A stretch of 64,000 nt of DNA from Amorphophallus konjac. Its lineage: Eukaryota > Streptophyta > Magnoliopsida > Alismatales > Araceae. How positions within the stretch are numbered: position 1 is the stretch's first letter; each line of letters opens with the position of its first letter. The stretch is from NCBI GenBank assembly GCA_022559845.1, contig CM040125.1, positions 288,038,200-288,102,199 on the forward strand. Direction: 5' to 3'. Both the position numbers and the translations under genes were made by a program. Positions 10,465-22,867 of the stretch are shown here, piece after piece. The notes beneath the pieces were generated by a model. The model saw nothing but the letters and a program-made list of their open reading frames with translations, did not search any database and was not told where the DNA came from.

Positions 10465-10712
10465 CCTCGGATAAAGGCGCTATTCAAATTAGAAATGCCT
10501 CTAGATAAGGCGTTATTCAAGAAGTGACGCCCTGACCACACGGCGTCAAATTCCAACGTCAAAAACGGTAAGGCCAAGAAACGCCCCTATCTTGGACGTG
10601 TTTTAAACAAAGGAACGCCCTAACGAAAGGCGCTTCTTAAGAAACGACCTGAACCAGATCGTCAATTCAAGAATCGACGACCTGACCAAAGTCGTTAATT
10701 CAGTTCATGAAC
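10465..10712. repeat. Hairpin array 1 in element A 5' LTR
   Basis: About seven consecutive units at roughly 30-bp spacing, each an imperfect inverted repeat. Arms include ACGCCT/AGGCG, GACGCC/GGCGTC, ACGCCC/GGCG and GACGACCTG paired with GTCGT. Units are separated by short AT-rich spacers such as TTCAAA or TTCTTAAG. The cluster ends about 125 bp upstream of the TATA-like box. Confidence 0.75.
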
Positions 10713-10837
10713 CGTTCGAACTGGGAGCTTATCCAGGGTAAGTGATAAGCATTAGAAAGAGTTCAAACATGGTAATAACTCTATCATGGAAGTATTACTT
10801 CCACACAATCACTAACCCTAATAGGATTTCCAAAATC

Positions 10838-10847
10838 CTATAAATAA
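10838..10847 (+). promoter_or_regulatory. Candidate TATA box, element A 5' LTR
   Basis: CTATAAATAA follows AATAGGATTTCCAAAATC and is the clearest TATA-like core in the LTR. An identical copy is at 18548-18557. A start site is expected some 30 bp downstream, which would leave a very long 5' leader within the LTR. Confidence 0.5.
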
Positions 10848-11339
10848 GCCTGTTCGATCCAACCCTAAACCTATTTGATCAATCGCCTGCTACGGTAAGT
10901 TGAAGAAGAGTGAGTTTTTCTGATAATTCTCTTCCATGATGCATGAAGAATATTGATTATTCTTCTTCTCCTATTAACAGGTTAAGAGGCTCTGACGTTT
11001 TGAGGAACAAGAGTTCTTCATCCGTGTGTAAGTACCCCTTCCTCTACCTACAGTCCATGGATTTCAAGAAAACTAATATCTTCAATCTATCCTCTATAGG
11101 TTTCATCCATCTTCCTGCCTTTTTCCTGCTGCTATTAAGTCGTGGGATTACTGTTAGAAGCTTCAGGGTAATCTTAGCAAAATTCTTCACGATTCTTCTG
11201 GAGTCTTCTTCCAGATCATCAATTAAGGTAGGTTTTCTCAAGTTACTGTAGCCCAAATAAATTAAGACAAGATTTATATACATATTGACATGACATGCAT
11301 ACGGTTTAATATGGTTTTATTGTGTTTACTGCAATATTT

Positions 11340-12030
11340 TCAAAGTAACGCCCCTGTCAAGGGCGCTAATTTACAAGACACGACCCTGCCCAGGTCGTCA
11401 ATTTCATAATTGACGCCCTGTACACAGGTGTTAATTTCATGTAAATGTTAATCACCTATCTTAAGAACTGATTATCCATGAAATTACATGAAATCAATAA
11501 TTGTTAACGGTTGAAAGTCAATAAACATGAAACATCAAATCTAAAATACTGCATCTGAATTCCTGCCAATTTTCCTGTCATGACTATATGATTGTTATCC
11601 TTGATTATCGTGCAAATCTTGCTGATCATGTAAATTCTTGATATTTCTTGAATTCACGACCTAGACTAGGTCGTTTTCCATATGTTAACGCCCCACCATA
11701 GGGCGTAAATTGAAAAGAAACGCCCCTTCCTAGGGCGCGTATATGTTAAAAATTCTGAAAATATATATTCTGTAAAAATTGAATTAATGAGTAACGCCCC
11801 TGCCCAGGGCGTGTTTTGGATAAATCCTAAAAATTATTTATATTCTGTCAAATATGTAAATAATAAGACGCCTGCTACTATAGTCGTCTCATTGAAAAGA
11901 AACGCCCCTGTCTAGGGCGCGTTTTAGATAAATTAATGAAATTCTGCAAAATGGAAACATGTGTAAACGCCCTTCTGTTAGGCGTTAATTACTTGATAAA
12001 CGACTCTGATTAAGTCGTTATTTTACTGTA
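11340..12030. repeat. Hairpin array 2 in element A 5' LTR
   Basis: About eleven units. Clear examples are 11656-11674 (ACGACCT, 5-nt loop, AGGTCGT), 11688-11706 (ACGCCC, 7-nt loop, GGGCGT), 11967-11985 (ACGCC, 9-nt loop, GGCGT) and 12000-12018 (ACGACT, 7-nt loop, AGTCGT). Arm sequences change together between units while loops are unrelated. The array lies downstream of the TATA-like box, so it would be transcribed. Confidence 0.8.
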
Positions 12031-13490
12031 AAACTGATTTTCCACTGTTTCTGTTAACCGATGGTTTCATATGTTATATAATATATATATCGGCACTATT
12101 CTCCACTCCGTGAGTATAGTCCCATGTTTCACGATTGTTTCATCGATCACACTCAACTCTCATTGACATACAAGCTCTCCATTGAACATTCCGTTCCTTT
12201 GGACTAGCGAGTTAGTCATAGAGACCTCCGTAAGACTCCTCGTACCTTGGATTCCCTCAAGGTCGACTGAGCTGGTTGTACCCTAAAAACCCATTACACG
12301 ATCTTTGCCATGTCAATCTAAAGAAACATGGTATACCGGCCCTTATGATTATACAAAGAGTATATCATAAGAAATTCTTAATGGGATGATGATATCATGC
12401 CATATCATGTCATTCTTGTAAACCTCAATTCTATGATAAGAATGAGGGTATCTTACCTTTGATATACTGTTCATGTGGACCTCAATTCTATATAAAGAAT
12501 GTCCATATTGATTTGTCATGGTACCCAAGTTAAGGGAACCATATTCTACCTAGTTTTATCGTTAATCGTGATTATACCGTTATTATCGCCAATCTATGTC
12601 CTTTGTCATATTTTGGACTCTATTCTATCAAAGTTGTCATACGTGTCTACAAGCTTGATGATTGAAATTCTATATTGGCTATATAAACAAGTGTGGATGT
12701 CAAAACACATGATAAATGCCTGCGCATATAGGGCCCGATCTGGTCCTGGGAGGAGCACCCGAAAGTACTTGTGCCCATGGGAGTTAAAATGATAAGGTAT
12801 CTGGCATTATACCGAGTGCATTACTAGCTTGATTGGACATTCCACACACATCTTGTACTTGAATCGTACTTGACTTGACATGAAATGCGTGGCCCGAAAA
12901 AGGGTAATTTACTTGCTTGATACATGATAGCCAAAGTTCTTGACATGACTTGTTAAACGTACTTGCTTGAATCTCTTGAATAAACTTGTTATCTTGTTGA
13001 AAGTTCAGGATTAAGTTCATCTTATTCTTTGATATTACATTCTCTCTATCTTGTCGTTTTATGCGAGCATGCATAGCTTTATTGCATTCATGAAAGATGT
13101 AATTACTTAAACCCCTTGCTAGTACTTGAGATATAATTTCCTACTGAGCGTTCGCTCATTCCGTTTGTCCCTTTTTACTTTTCAGGTAAGTCCGACGACG
13201 ATGGAAGTCAATCGGATGGGAATGGTCAAGAGTGAAAGTGATAGAGCTGCTCAAGTGTCATCTAGTTGTTTCTATAGTTTTCTTGAGTCGACTATGTACT
13301 TTTCTTTTTATTAAACAGAGTATTGGATTTGTAATAGTCTATCCATTATGAAATAAAGGATTGGGTTATCTTGCTATTTTGCGCATCTCTGTCTTTGTGT
13401 CGAATACACGACCACTCTGATTGACATGATTGATATAAACTCGTCACGCGTCTCCGGGTATCTTCCGCGCTCGGGGCGTGACAGTTTTTG

Positions 13491-13502
13491 TGGTATCAGA
13501 GC
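13491..13502 (+). other. Primer binding site of element A
   Basis: TGGTATCAGAGC, seven bases after the LTR end, is the standard plant site complementary to the 3' end of initiator Met-tRNA, which primes minus-strand synthesis. Confidence 0.92.
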
Positions 13503-13657
13503 CTAAGGTATTCAATTCCTAGGAAAAACCCAAGTCCAAGGATAAGTTGAACGTTTAACCAAGTGAGATTGGGTAGAACCAAGGGTTAAGAGTCAATGAG
13601 TCTTTTAATAAGATCACAGTGATATAATACTAACGTAGCTATTGTAATTGTAGAATA

Positions 13658-15604
13658 ATGGCTGCCGAACGTGCTCAATGGCGCAACATGCAGCATACCC
13701 TCCAAGGGATGACTCAAGTGCTACAACAGGTAGCACAGGGTGGTGCTCCACGAGCTGGAAGCTTACACCAAGCATTTAAGAGTATGAATCCCCCGAAGTT
13801 CATAGGATCGACCGATCCGGACGATGCCGAGCATTGGGTTCGGGAAACCGAACGCATATTCCGTGTCATGCAATGCACGGATCAGGACAAAGTTCTATTA
13901 GCTACATTCCAGTTAGAGAAAGATGCTAGATGCTGGTGGGAGTCTATTGAAGCAACCATCGATCCTACTCAAGTAACATGGGAAGAATTTGTAGAATACT
14001 TCAATGCTAAATATTTCTCGGACCGAGTCCAAGAAAAGAAGGCTGCAGAATTCGCTGCATTAAAGCAACGATCTTTATCATTAGCAGATTATGAAGCTCA
14101 GTTCTCCAGGTTGTCTAGATATGCTAAGCATCTTATTAGCACGGAGAAGATGAAAGCCCGTAGATTTCTTAATGGGCTTAGGCCCCACTATATTACTCAA
14201 CTGGCGCCTATGGACATCCAAGTTTATTCTGAAATAGTGCGCCGAGCTCAATTACTTGAAGATGTCACGGAACTATCTGATAGGATCCGTGGAAAAGACA
14301 AGAAGGAGCAAGTCACAGGTTCGGGTTCTTTCAAACCCAACTTTAAGAAAAGGCCCAATAATGGAGGTTCATCCTCTCAAGATTCCAAGTTCAAGAAATC
14401 CAAACCCTTCTCTATCACCACTACCCCTTCAAATGTAGTATGCAAGCATTGTGACAAGGCTGGTCACAAGACCGAAGAATGCTGGAGGAAATTAGGAGCA
14501 TGTCTCCGTTGTGGGAGCCGCGAACATCGGATTCCCGACTGTCCGTTACTTAATGACCAAGCCGGAGACGGTAAGCGCCCGGTGACAAAGAACGCTCGAC
14601 TTCATGCAATAAAGGAGACCGAGCAAGAAGAAGGTGGACTGGTAGAAGGTACATTAACAGTTTGTTCCAAAAGTGCTTATGTCTTATTTGATACGGGTGC
14701 ATCGCATTCCATTATTTCTAAGAAGTTTGCCGACCCGTTACCGTTAGAACCAGAATGGATAAAAATAGTTCTAACTACTCCTCTTGGAAGTGAAAATGAT
14801 ATTACTCATCACTACCAAAACTGTGAGGTAATGGTTCAATGTAGGAATTTACCTATAGATCTCATATGCCTTGATCTAAAGGAGTATGCTGCTATACTGG
14901 GAGTGGACTGGTTATCCAAATACCAGGCAATGGTTGATTGCCGCAATAGCCAAATTGCTTTCAAAGATTTTCCAGAATTAGTCTTTACTCGCCCCAAGAG
15001 TCGAAGCAAATCCCCTCTTATTTCGGCTCTTCGAGCAAGCAAGCTCGTCAGGAAAGGATGTGTATCCTTCCTTACTTTTGTCACTGTTAAAGAAGCTAAG
15101 GAAACCAAGATAGAAGACATTCAGGTAGTGCAAGAATTTCCAGACGTATTTCCGGAAGATTTGCCGGGATTACCCCCTCAAAGAGAAGTGGCCTTCACCA
15201 TTGACTTAGTCCCTGGAGCTGGTCCAGTTTCAAAGGCACCCTATAGAATGTCCCCGGCTGAACTCAAAGAGTTGAAGGAGCAATTGATGGAATTAATTCG
15301 AAAAGGGTTTATTAGACCAAGTACTTCCCCGTGGGGAGCACCAGTACTATTTGTAAAGAAAAAGGATGGATCCATGAGACTATGCATCGACTATCGACAG
15401 TTGAATCATCTCACTATCAAGAATAAGTATCCACTGCCGAGAATCGATGAGTTATTTGATCAGATTTCAGGATCCAAATATTTTTCCAAGATTGATCTCA
15501 GGTCGGGATATCATCAGTTAAGAATCAAGGATGATGACATTCATAAGACTGCATTCAGAAGCAGGTATGCCATTACGAATTTGTTGTTATGCCTTTTGGA
15601 CTAA
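13658..15604 (+). CDS. Element A gag-protease-RT (5' part of gag-pol, frameshifted)
   Basis: The 648-residue frame starts at ATG 13658 ([10 protein letters not shown]), 155 bp after the primer site. Gag occupies about residues 45-200 ([24 protein letters not shown]). Two CCHC zinc knuckles start at residues 262 ([14 protein letters not shown]) and 282 ([14 protein letters not shown]) and package the RNA. The aspartic protease has DTG at 345-347. RT begins near residue 510 with [16 protein letters not shown] and includes [17 protein letters not shown] one-base deletion near 15567 (compared with B) shifts the frame, and the last 13 or so residues are out of frame. The next frame resumes at once at 15589. 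Without the break, this would be one gag-pol polyprotein. Confidence 0.93.
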   Translation: MAAERAQWRNMQHTLQGMTQVLQQVAQGGAPRAGSLHQAFKSMNPPKFIGSTDPDDAEHWVRETERIFRVMQCTDQDKVLLATFQLEKDARCWWESIEATIDPTQVTWEEFVEYFNAKYFSDRVQEKKAAEFAALKQRSLSLADYEAQFSRLSRYAKHLISTEKMKARRFLNGLRPHYITQLAPMDIQVYSEIVRRAQLLEDVTELSDRIRGKDKKEQVTGSGSFKPNFKKRPNNGGSSSQDSKFKKSKPFSITTTPSNVVCKHCDKAGHKTEECWRKLGACLRCGSREHRIPDCPLLNDQAGDGKRPVTKNARLHAIKETEQEEGGLVEGTLTVCSKSAYVLFDTGASHSIISKKFADPLPLEPEWIKIVLTTPLGSENDITHHYQNCEVMVQCRNLPIDLICLDLKEYAAILGVDWLSKYQAMVDCRNSQIAFKDFPELVFTRPKSRSKSPLISALRASKLVRKGCVSFLTFVTVKEAKETKIEDIQVVQEFPDVFPEDLPGLPPQREVAFTIDLVPGAGPVSKAPYRMSPAELKELKEQLMELIRKGFIRPSTSPWGAPVLFVKKKDGSMRLCIDYRQLNHLTIKNKYPLPRIDELFDQISGSKYFSKIDLRSGYHQLRIKDDDIHKTAFRSRYAITNLLLCLLD

Positions 15605-18006
15605 CAAATGCCCCTGCTGCCTTTATGCAGTTAATGAATAGCATATTCAGGCCTTACTTGGATCAATTCATAGTAGTCTTCATTGATGATATATTGATAT
15701 ATTCCAAGACTAAGGAAGAACATGAAAAGCATTTGAGGATTGCATTGCAAGTCTTGAGGACAAATCAATTATATGCAAAACTCAGCAAGTGTGAATTCTG
15801 GCTTGAAGAAGTGGTTTTTCTAGGACATGTGGTTTCAAAGGATGGATTATCAGTAGATCCGTCAAAGGTCGAAGCTGTGAGAAATCGGGAAAGACCCACT
15901 AATGCAAGCGAGATCAGAAGTTTCTTAGGTCTTGCAGGCTATTATCGGCGATTCATCAAAGATTTCTCTAAGATCGCCGTGCCCCTTACAAGGTTAACTC
16001 GCAAGGAGATCCGATATGAATGGAGTGAGGAATGTGAAAGAAGTTTCCAAACTCTCAAAGATCATCTCACTACAGCTCCGGTGTTAGCTCTACCAATAGA
16101 AGGAGAGAAATTCGAGGTCTACACAGATGCTTCTGGCATTGGCCTCGGATGTGTCCTAATGCAACAAGGAAATGTCATAGCATACTCTTCACGTCAACTG
16201 AAGAAGCATGAGGAGAATTACCCCGTCCATGACTTAGAACTGGCCGCGGTGGTATTTGCCCTAAAGATGTGGAGACACTACTTATATGGAGTGCAGTTTA
16301 CTGTATACTCCGATCACAAAAGTCTCAAATATCTATTTTCACAAAAGGAGCTAAACATGAGACAAACACACTGGCTAGAATATCTCAAAGACTTCGACTT
16401 CAATATACAATACCATCCCGGAAAGGGTAATTATGTTGCTGATGCCCTTAGTCGAAAGTCGAGAGCAATGATAGCCAATTGTATGATACAAGAATGGAGG
16501 TTGCTAGAACAATTCTCCGAGCTCAATATAAGCTTGGACAAGGAAGCCAAATTTGTCACATTATCTCATGTAAGCATACAGTCAGATTTATTATCTGAGA
16601 TACAGGCACTTCAGGATGATGATCCTATATTAGTGGAAATCAAAGGCAGATTAGAAGGACAATCTGATTTTCAACTAACTTCTGATGGAAGATTATTGTT
16701 CAAAGATAGAACTTGTATACCAGATTGTCCAGAATTAAAGAAGAAGATCTTAGATGAAGCTCACAGATCAAGGTACACTATTCATCCAGGATCAACCAAA
16801 ATGTACCAAGATATAAAGAGAAACTTTTGGTGGCCCAACATGAAAAGAGAAATAGCGGACTATGTATCTCGCTGTCTCACATGCCAACAGGTCAAGGCAG
16901 AACACCAAAAGCCTGCTGGAAAACTACATCCTCTAGATATTCCTAAGTGGAAGTGGGAGGATATTGGTATGGACTTCATCATGGGTCTATCTAAATCAAA
17001 AGGAGGACATGATGGAATATGGGTTATCATTGACCGATTAACTAAATTGGCGCATTTCTTGCCAATAAAAAGCCGATGGTCAATTGATGTGCTAGCTGCA
17101 TTATATATCAAAGAGATAGTCAGACTACATGGTATACCTCTCTCGATCGTGTCTGACAGAGACCCTCGCTTTACTTCTCATTTCTGGAAGGGTCTACAAC
17201 ATTCATTGGGAACAAGGCTTAACTTTAGTATAGCTTTCCACCCACAAACGGATGGTCAGACCGAGAGAGCTAATCAGGTTGTTAAAGATATGCTTAGAGC
17301 ATGCATTATTGACTTTGGAGGAAACTGGCATGGCCACTTGCCTCTAGTTGAATTTGCATATAACAACAGCTACCAAGTTAGTATCCAAATGGCACCTTTC
17401 GAAGCCTTGTATGGAAGGAGTTGCCGATCACCTTTATGCTGGAACGAAGTTGGAGAAAAACTACTATTAGGTCCAGACATGGTAAGGGATACAACTGAGA
17501 AGATACAAGTAATCAGAGAAAAATTGCAAGTTGCTCAGACCAGGCAAAAGGCTTATGCAGATACAAGAAGAAGAGATCTTGAATTCCAGGTTGGAGATCA
17601 TGTATTTCTCAAGATATCACCTGGACGTGGCATACGAAGATTTGGTGTTAGGGGCAAGCTTACGCCAAGATTCATCGGACCATTTAAGGTACTCGAAAGA
17701 GTTGGCGAGGTTGCTTATCGCATCGCATTACCTCCTCAATTGTCCAAGGTACATAATGTATTTCATATATCTATGTTGAAGAAGTATGTGCACGATCCAT
17801 CTCATATTATTGAACATGGAGATCTGGTGATCCAGAAAGACCTCACCTATGAACAGAAGCCTATGAAGATCTTAGACCGTGAAATACGTGCTCTAAGGAA
17901 TAAGGTTATTCCCATGCTTAAGGTACAATGGAATAAGAATACTGGACACGAAGCGACATGGGAGACCGAGGAATCTATGAAGAAACGATTTCTCGAGTTG
18001 TTCTAA
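15589..18006 (+). CDS. Element A RT palm, RNase H, integrase, chromodomain-like tail
   Basis: 805 codons continue pol after the frameshift; the ATG at 15589 is just an internal Met (MPFGLTNAP). The RT catalytic motif FIDD is at residues 31-34. RNase H starts near YTDAS (178-182). The integrase zinc finger is H392, H399, C429, C432, and the core acidic triad is D462, D523, E559 with the typical 35-residue gap. The C-terminus (from about residue 760, [12 protein letters not shown] to KKRFLELF) is the degenerate chromodomain of chromoviruses. All catalytic residues are present. B and E encode the same order. The stop at 18004-18006 lies 69 bp before the polypurine tract. Confidence 0.94.
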   Translation: MPFGLTNAPAAFMQLMNSIFRPYLDQFIVVFIDDILIYSKTKEEHEKHLRIALQVLRTNQLYAKLSKCEFWLEEVVFLGHVVSKDGLSVDPSKVEAVRNRERPTNASEIRSFLGLAGYYRRFIKDFSKIAVPLTRLTRKEIRYEWSEECERSFQTLKDHLTTAPVLALPIEGEKFEVYTDASGIGLGCVLMQQGNVIAYSSRQLKKHEENYPVHDLELAAVVFALKMWRHYLYGVQFTVYSDHKSLKYLFSQKELNMRQTHWLEYLKDFDFNIQYHPGKGNYVADALSRKSRAMIANCMIQEWRLLEQFSELNISLDKEAKFVTLSHVSIQSDLLSEIQALQDDDPILVEIKGRLEGQSDFQLTSDGRLLFKDRTCIPDCPELKKKILDEAHRSRYTIHPGSTKMYQDIKRNFWWPNMKREIADYVSRCLTCQQVKAEHQKPAGKLHPLDIPKWKWEDIGMDFIMGLSKSKGGHDGIWVIIDRLTKLAHFLPIKSRWSIDVLAALYIKEIVRLHGIPLSIVSDRDPRFTSHFWKGLQHSLGTRLNFSIAFHPQTDGQTERANQVVKDMLRACIIDFGGNWHGHLPLVEFAYNNSYQVSIQMAPFEALYGRSCRSPLCWNEVGEKLLLGPDMVRDTTEKIQVIREKLQVAQTRQKAYADTRRRDLEFQVGDHVFLKISPGRGIRRFGVRGKLTPRFIGPFKVLERVGEVAYRIALPPQLSKVHNVFHISMLKKYVHDPSHIIEHGDLVIQKDLTYEQKPMKILDREIRALRNKVIPMLKVQWNKNTGHEATWETEESMKKRFLELF

Positions 18007-18075
18007 GAGGTATATACTCTACACTCTCCGCGTGTATACATAATATGCAATTGAATTTGGGGACCAAATTCTTTT

Positions 18076-18088
18076 AAGTGGGGGAGGG
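18076..18088 (+). other. Polypurine tract of element A
   Basis: AAGTGGGGGAGGG lies directly against the 3' LTR start at 18089. It is preceded by GGGGACCAAATTCTTTT, a sequence also found (as complement) in elements B and E. Confidence 0.92.
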
Positions 18089-18174
18089 TGTAGCAACCCT
18101 GATAAAATATTAATAACAATAAAGATTTTAAAATAAATCAAATAAATAGATAAATAAAACAATATAAAATAACG

Positions 18175-18422
18175 CCTCGGATAAAGGCGCTATTCAAATT
18201 AGAAACGCCTCTAGATAAGGCGTTATTCAAGAAGTGACGCCCTGACCACACGGCGTCAAATTCCAACGTCAAAAACGGTAAGGCCAAGAAACGCCCCTAT
18301 CTTGGGCGTGTTTTAAACAAAGGAACGCCCTAACGAAAGGCGCTTCTTAAGAAACGACCTGAACCAGGTCGTCAATTCAAGAATCGACGACCTGACCAAA
18401 GTCGTTAATTCAGTTCATGAAC
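18175..18422. repeat. Hairpin array 1 in element A 3' LTR
   Basis: This is the copy of the array at 10465-10712, with single-base differences. For example, GGGCGT here replaces GGACGT, which improves pairing of that unit. Confidence 0.72.
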
Positions 18423-18547
18423 CGTTCGAACTGGGAGCTTATCCAGGGTAAGTGATAAGCATTAGAAAGAGTTCAAACATGGTAATAACTCTATCATGGA
18501 AGTATTACTTCCACACAATCACTAACCCTAATAGGATTTCCAAAATC

Positions 18548-18557
18548 CTATAAATAA
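18548..18557 (+). promoter_or_regulatory. Candidate TATA box, element A 3' LTR
   Basis: CTATAAATAA, identical to the 5' LTR copy. In this LTR it could only drive transcription outward into element B. Confidence 0.4.
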
Positions 18558-19049
18558 GCCTGTTCGATCCAACCCTAAACCTATTTGATCAATCGCCTGC
18601 TACGGTAAGTTGAAGAACAGTGAGTTTTTCTGATAATTCTCTTCCATGATGCATGAAGAATATTGATTATTCTTCTTCTCCTATTAACAGGTTAAGAGGC
18701 TCTGACGTTTTGAGGAACAAGAGTTCTTCATCCGTGTGTAAGTACCCCTTTCTCTACCTACAGTCCATGGATTTCAAGAAAACTAATATCTTCAATCTAT
18801 CCTCTGTAGGTTTCATCCATCTTCCTGCCTTTTTGCTGCTGCTATTAAGTCATGGGATTACTGTTAGAAGCTTCAGGGTAATCTTAGCAAAATTCTTCAC
18901 GATTCTTCTGGAGTCTTCTTCCAGATCATCAATTAAGGTAGGTTTTCTCAAGTTACTGTAGCCCAAATAAATTAAGACAAGATTTATATACATATTGACA
19001 TGACATGCATATGGTTTAATATGGTTTTATTGTGTTTACTGCAATATTT

Positions 19050-19740
19050 TCAAAGTAACGCCCCTGTCAAGGGCGCTAATTTACAAGACACGACCCTACC
19101 CAGGTTGTCAATTTCATAATTGACGCCCTGTACACAGGCGTTAATTTCATGTAAATGTTAATCACCTATCTTAAGAACTGATTATCCATGAAATTACATG
19201 AAATTAATAATTGTTAACGGTTGAAAGTCAATAAACATGAAACATCAAATCTAAAATACTACATCTGAATTCCTACCAATTTTCCTGTCATGACTATATG
19301 ATTGTTATCCTTGATTATCGTGCAAATCTTGCTGATCATGTAAATTCCTGGTATTTCTTGAATTCACGACCTAGACTAGGTCATTTTCCATATGTTAACG
19401 CCCCACCATAGGGCGTAAATTGAAAAGAAACGCCCCTTCCTAGGGCGCGTATATGTTAAAAATTTTGAAAATATATATTCTGTAAAAATTGAATTAATGA
19501 GTAACGACCCTGCCCAGGGCGTGTTTTGGATAAATCCTGAAAATTATTTATATTCTGTCAAATATGTAAATAATAAGACGCCTGCTACTGTAGTCGTCTC
19601 ATTGAAAAGAAACGCCCCTGTCCAGGGCGCGTTTTAGATAAATTAATGAAATTCTGCAAAATGGAAACATGTGTAAACGCCCTTCTGTTAGGCGTTAATT
19701 ACTTGATAAACGACTCTGATTAAGTCGTTATTTTACTGTA
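19050..19740. repeat. Hairpin array 2 in element A 3' LTR
   Basis: This is the copy of 11340-12030 with the same unit order. It differs at several arm positions, for example GTCAAT against GTCGTC, and ACGACCC against ACGCCCC at about 19503. Confidence 0.75.
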
Positions 19741-21198
19741 AAACTGATTTTCCACTGTTTCTGTTAACCGATGGTTTCATATGTTATATAATATATATAT
19801 CGGCACTATTCTCCACTCCGTGAGTATAGTCCCATGTTTCACGATTGTTTCATCGATTACACTCAACTCTCATTGACATACAAGCTCTCCATTAGACATT
19901 CCGTTCCTTTGGACTAGCGAGTTAGTCATAGAGACCTCCGTAAGACTCCTCGTACCTTGGATTCCCTCAAGGTCGACTGAGCTGGTTGTACCCTAAAATC
20001 CCATTACACGATCTTTGCCATGTCCATCTAAAGAAACATGGTATACCGGCCCTTATGATTATACAAAGAGTATATCATAAGAAATTCTTAATGGGATGAT
20101 GATATCATGCCATATCATGTCATTCTTGTAAACCTCAATTCTATGATAAGAATGAGGGTATCTTACCTTTGATATACTGTTCATGTGGACCTCAATTCTA
20201 TATAAAGAATGTCCATATTGATTTGTCATGGTACCCAAGTTAAGGGAACCATATTCTACCTAGTTTTATCGTTAATCGTGATTATACCGTTATTATCGCC
20301 AATCTATGTCCTTTGTCATATTTTGGACTCTATTCTATCAAAGTTGTCATACGTGTCTACAAACTTGATGATTGAAATTCTATATTGGCTATATAAACAA
20401 GTGTGGATGTCAAAACACATGATAAATGCCTGCGCATATAGGGCCCGATCTGGTCCTGGGAGGAGCACCCGAAAGTACTTGTACCCATGGGAGTTAAAAT
20501 GATAAGGTATCTGGCATTATACCGAGTGCATTACTAGCTTGATTGGACATTCCACACACATCTTGTACTTGAATCGTACTTGACTTGACATGAAATGCGT
20601 GGCCCGAAAAAGGGTAATTTACTTACTTGATACATGATAGCCAAAGTTCTTGACATGGCTTATTAAACGTACTTGCTTGAATCTCTTGAATAAACTTGTT
20701 ATCTTGTTGAAAGTTCAGGATTAAGTTCATCTTATTCTTTGATATTACATTCTCTCTATCTTGTCGTTTTATGCGAGCATGCATAGCTTTATTGCATTCA
20801 TGAAAGATGTAATTACTTAAACCCCTTGCTAGTACTTGAGATATAATTTCCTACTGAGCGTTCGCTCATTCCGTTTGTCCCTTTTTACTTTTCAGGTAAG
20901 TCCGACGACGATGGAAGTCAATCGGATGGGAATGGTCAAGAGTGAAAGTGATAGAGCTGCTCAAGTGTCATCTAGTTGTTTCTATAGTTTTCTTGAGTCG
21001 ACTATGTACTTTTCTTTTTATTAAACAGAGTATTGGATTTGTAATAGTCTATCCATTATGAAATAAAGGATTGGGTTATCTTGCTATTTTGCGCATCTCT
21101 GTCTTTGTGTCGAATACACGACCACTCTGATTGACATGATTGATATAAACTCGTCACGCGTCTCCGGGTATCTTCCGCGCTCGGGGCGTGACAGTTCT

Positions 21199-22867
21199 CT
21201 TCATGCTTCTTTAGCTGTCGAGATGAGTAGACTATAACTTTCCCTTGTTGCATTAAAACACATCCGAGGCCAATGCCAGATGCATCGGTGTATACTTCGA
21301 ATTTCACGCCTTCAATTGGTAAAGCTAAAACCGGGGCAGTAGTTAGGTGATCTTTGAGGTCTAGGAAGCTTCTTTCACATTCCTCACTCCATTCATAACG
21401 TATCTCCTTACGTGTTAGTCTAGTGAGTGGTACGGCGATCTTGGAGAAATTCTTGATGAATCGTCGGTAATAGCCCACAAGACCCAAGAAACTACGGATC
21501 TCGCTAGCATTGGTCGGTCTCTCCCAATTCTTTACAGCTTCAACCTTTGATGGATCTACGGACAAACCGTCTTTTGATATAACATGCCCCAAGAAAGATA
21601 CTTCTTCTAGCCAGAATTCACATTTACTAAGCTTTGCATATAATCGATTTGTCCTCAATATATGTAATGCAATCCTCAAATGCTCCTCATGCTCTTCCTT
21701 GGTCTTTGAATAGATCAATATATCATCAATGAAAATCACTATGAATTGATCTAGATGAGGCCTAAATATACTATTCATCAACTGCATAAAGGCAGCAGGG
21801 GCATTGGTTAGTCCAAAAGGCATAACAACAAATTCATAGTGCCCATACCTGCTCCTGAACGCGGTCTTATGAATGTCCTCATCTTTGATCCTCAGTTGGT
21901 GATACCCCGATCTGAGATCAATCTTCGAGAAGTACTTGGATCCAGATATTTGATCAAATAGTTCATCGATTCTCGGTAGTGGATACTTATTCTTAATAGT
22001 GAGATGATTCAACTGTCGATAGTCGATGCATAACCTCATGGATCCATCCTTTTTCTTCACAAATAGTACATGTGCTCCCCATGGGGAAGTACTCGGCCTA
22101 ATAAATCCTTTCTTAAGAAGTTCCATCAATTGTTCCTTTAACTCCTTGAGTTCAGCAGGGGACATCCTATATGGTGCCTTAGAAACTGAACCAGCACCAG
22201 GGACCAAGTCGATGGTGAAGGCTACTTCTCTTTGTGGGGGTAGTCCAAGCAAATCTTCCGGAAACACGTCCAGAAATTCTTGTACAACTAGAACGTCTCC
22301 TAGCTTAGTTTCCTTAGTTCCCTTAATGGTGATAAAAGCAAGGAAAGATACACATCCTTTCCTTATTAGCTTGCTAGCTTGGAGGGCCGAAATAAGAGAC
22401 GACTTGCTCCGACTCTTCGGACTAGTATAGACCAGTTCCAGGAATTTCTTGAAAGTAACCTTGCTATCGCGGCAATCAACAATTGCCTGATATTTGGATA
22501 ACCAATCTGCTCCTAATATGATATCATAGTCCTTCATGTCTAGGCATATTAGGTCGATGGGTAAATTTCTTCCTTCTACCAAGCCTTCGCAGTTTTGATA
22601 ATGGTGAACAATATCGGCGTCGTTTCCAAGAGGAGTTGAGATAACTAATTTTATCCACTCCGGTTCCATAGGTAATGGGTCAACAAACTTCTTGGAAATA
22701 AATGAGTGCGATGCACCAGTATCAAAAAAGACATATGCATACTTGGAACAAACTTGCAGTGTACCTTCCACTAGTCCGCCTTCATCTTGTTCTGTCTCCT
22801 TAATAGCTTGGAGGCGTGCATTCTTCGTTACCATGCGTTTCCCATCACCGGCTTGATTATTGAGCAA
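21199..22867 (-). pseudogene. Element B protease, RT and first half of RNase H
   Basis: One long open frame on the minus strand encodes protease ([15 protein letters not shown]), RT ([39 protein letters not shown]) and the start of RNase H ([27 protein letters not shown]). It is cut by element A at 21198. The RT frame is intact here, and comparison with it reveals the deletion in A. Upstream, a frameshift and a nonsense codon disconnect it from gag. Confidence 0.92.

Larger units (their letters stand above)
10379..13483 (+). repeat. Element A 5' LTR
   Basis: It begins TGTAGCATTCC (the 3' copy has TGTAGCAACCC) and ends GGGGCGTGACA, next to the primer site. Length is 3105 bp, equal to the 3' LTR, at a constant offset of 7710. 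It contains a TATA-like box and two clusters of hairpin units. No credible protein is encoded. Confidence 0.96.
10379..21193 (+). mobile_element. Element A: near-intact Ty3/Gypsy chromovirus
   Basis: This is a complete element with two 3105-bp LTRs, an initiator-Met-tRNA primer site, gag-pol, a polypurine tract and a perfect 5-bp TSD (GTTCT at 10374-10378 and 21194-21198). It inserted into the RNase H region of its relative B, in the opposite orientation. By eye the two LTRs differ at roughly 40 sites, mostly C/T and G/A transitions, as expected for a young, methylated insertion. The chromodomain-like tail and long LTRs suggest the Tekay/Del clade. Only a single-base frameshift in RT spoils the polyprotein. 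Confidence 0.96.
18089..21193 (+). repeat. Element A 3' LTR
   Basis: TGTAGCAACCC to GGGGCGTGACA, 3105 bp, a near-identical copy of 10379-13483. Differences include the loss of pairing in a few hairpin units (for example G to A in the arm at 19366-19384) and restored pairing in others. It would supply polyadenylation; no clear signal was assigned. Confidence 0.96.

Noticed and set aside
10465..12030. CRISPR-like array in the LTR of A
   Set aside because: Units are regularly spaced but the repeats themselves vary and are self-complementary. There are no conserved direct repeats with unique spacers, and the context is a plant LTR.
20209..21024. Small ORFs repeated in both A LTRs (such as 12499-12792 and 20209-20502)
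   Set aside because: The identity between copies is explained by LTR duplication. No domain or start context supports coding.
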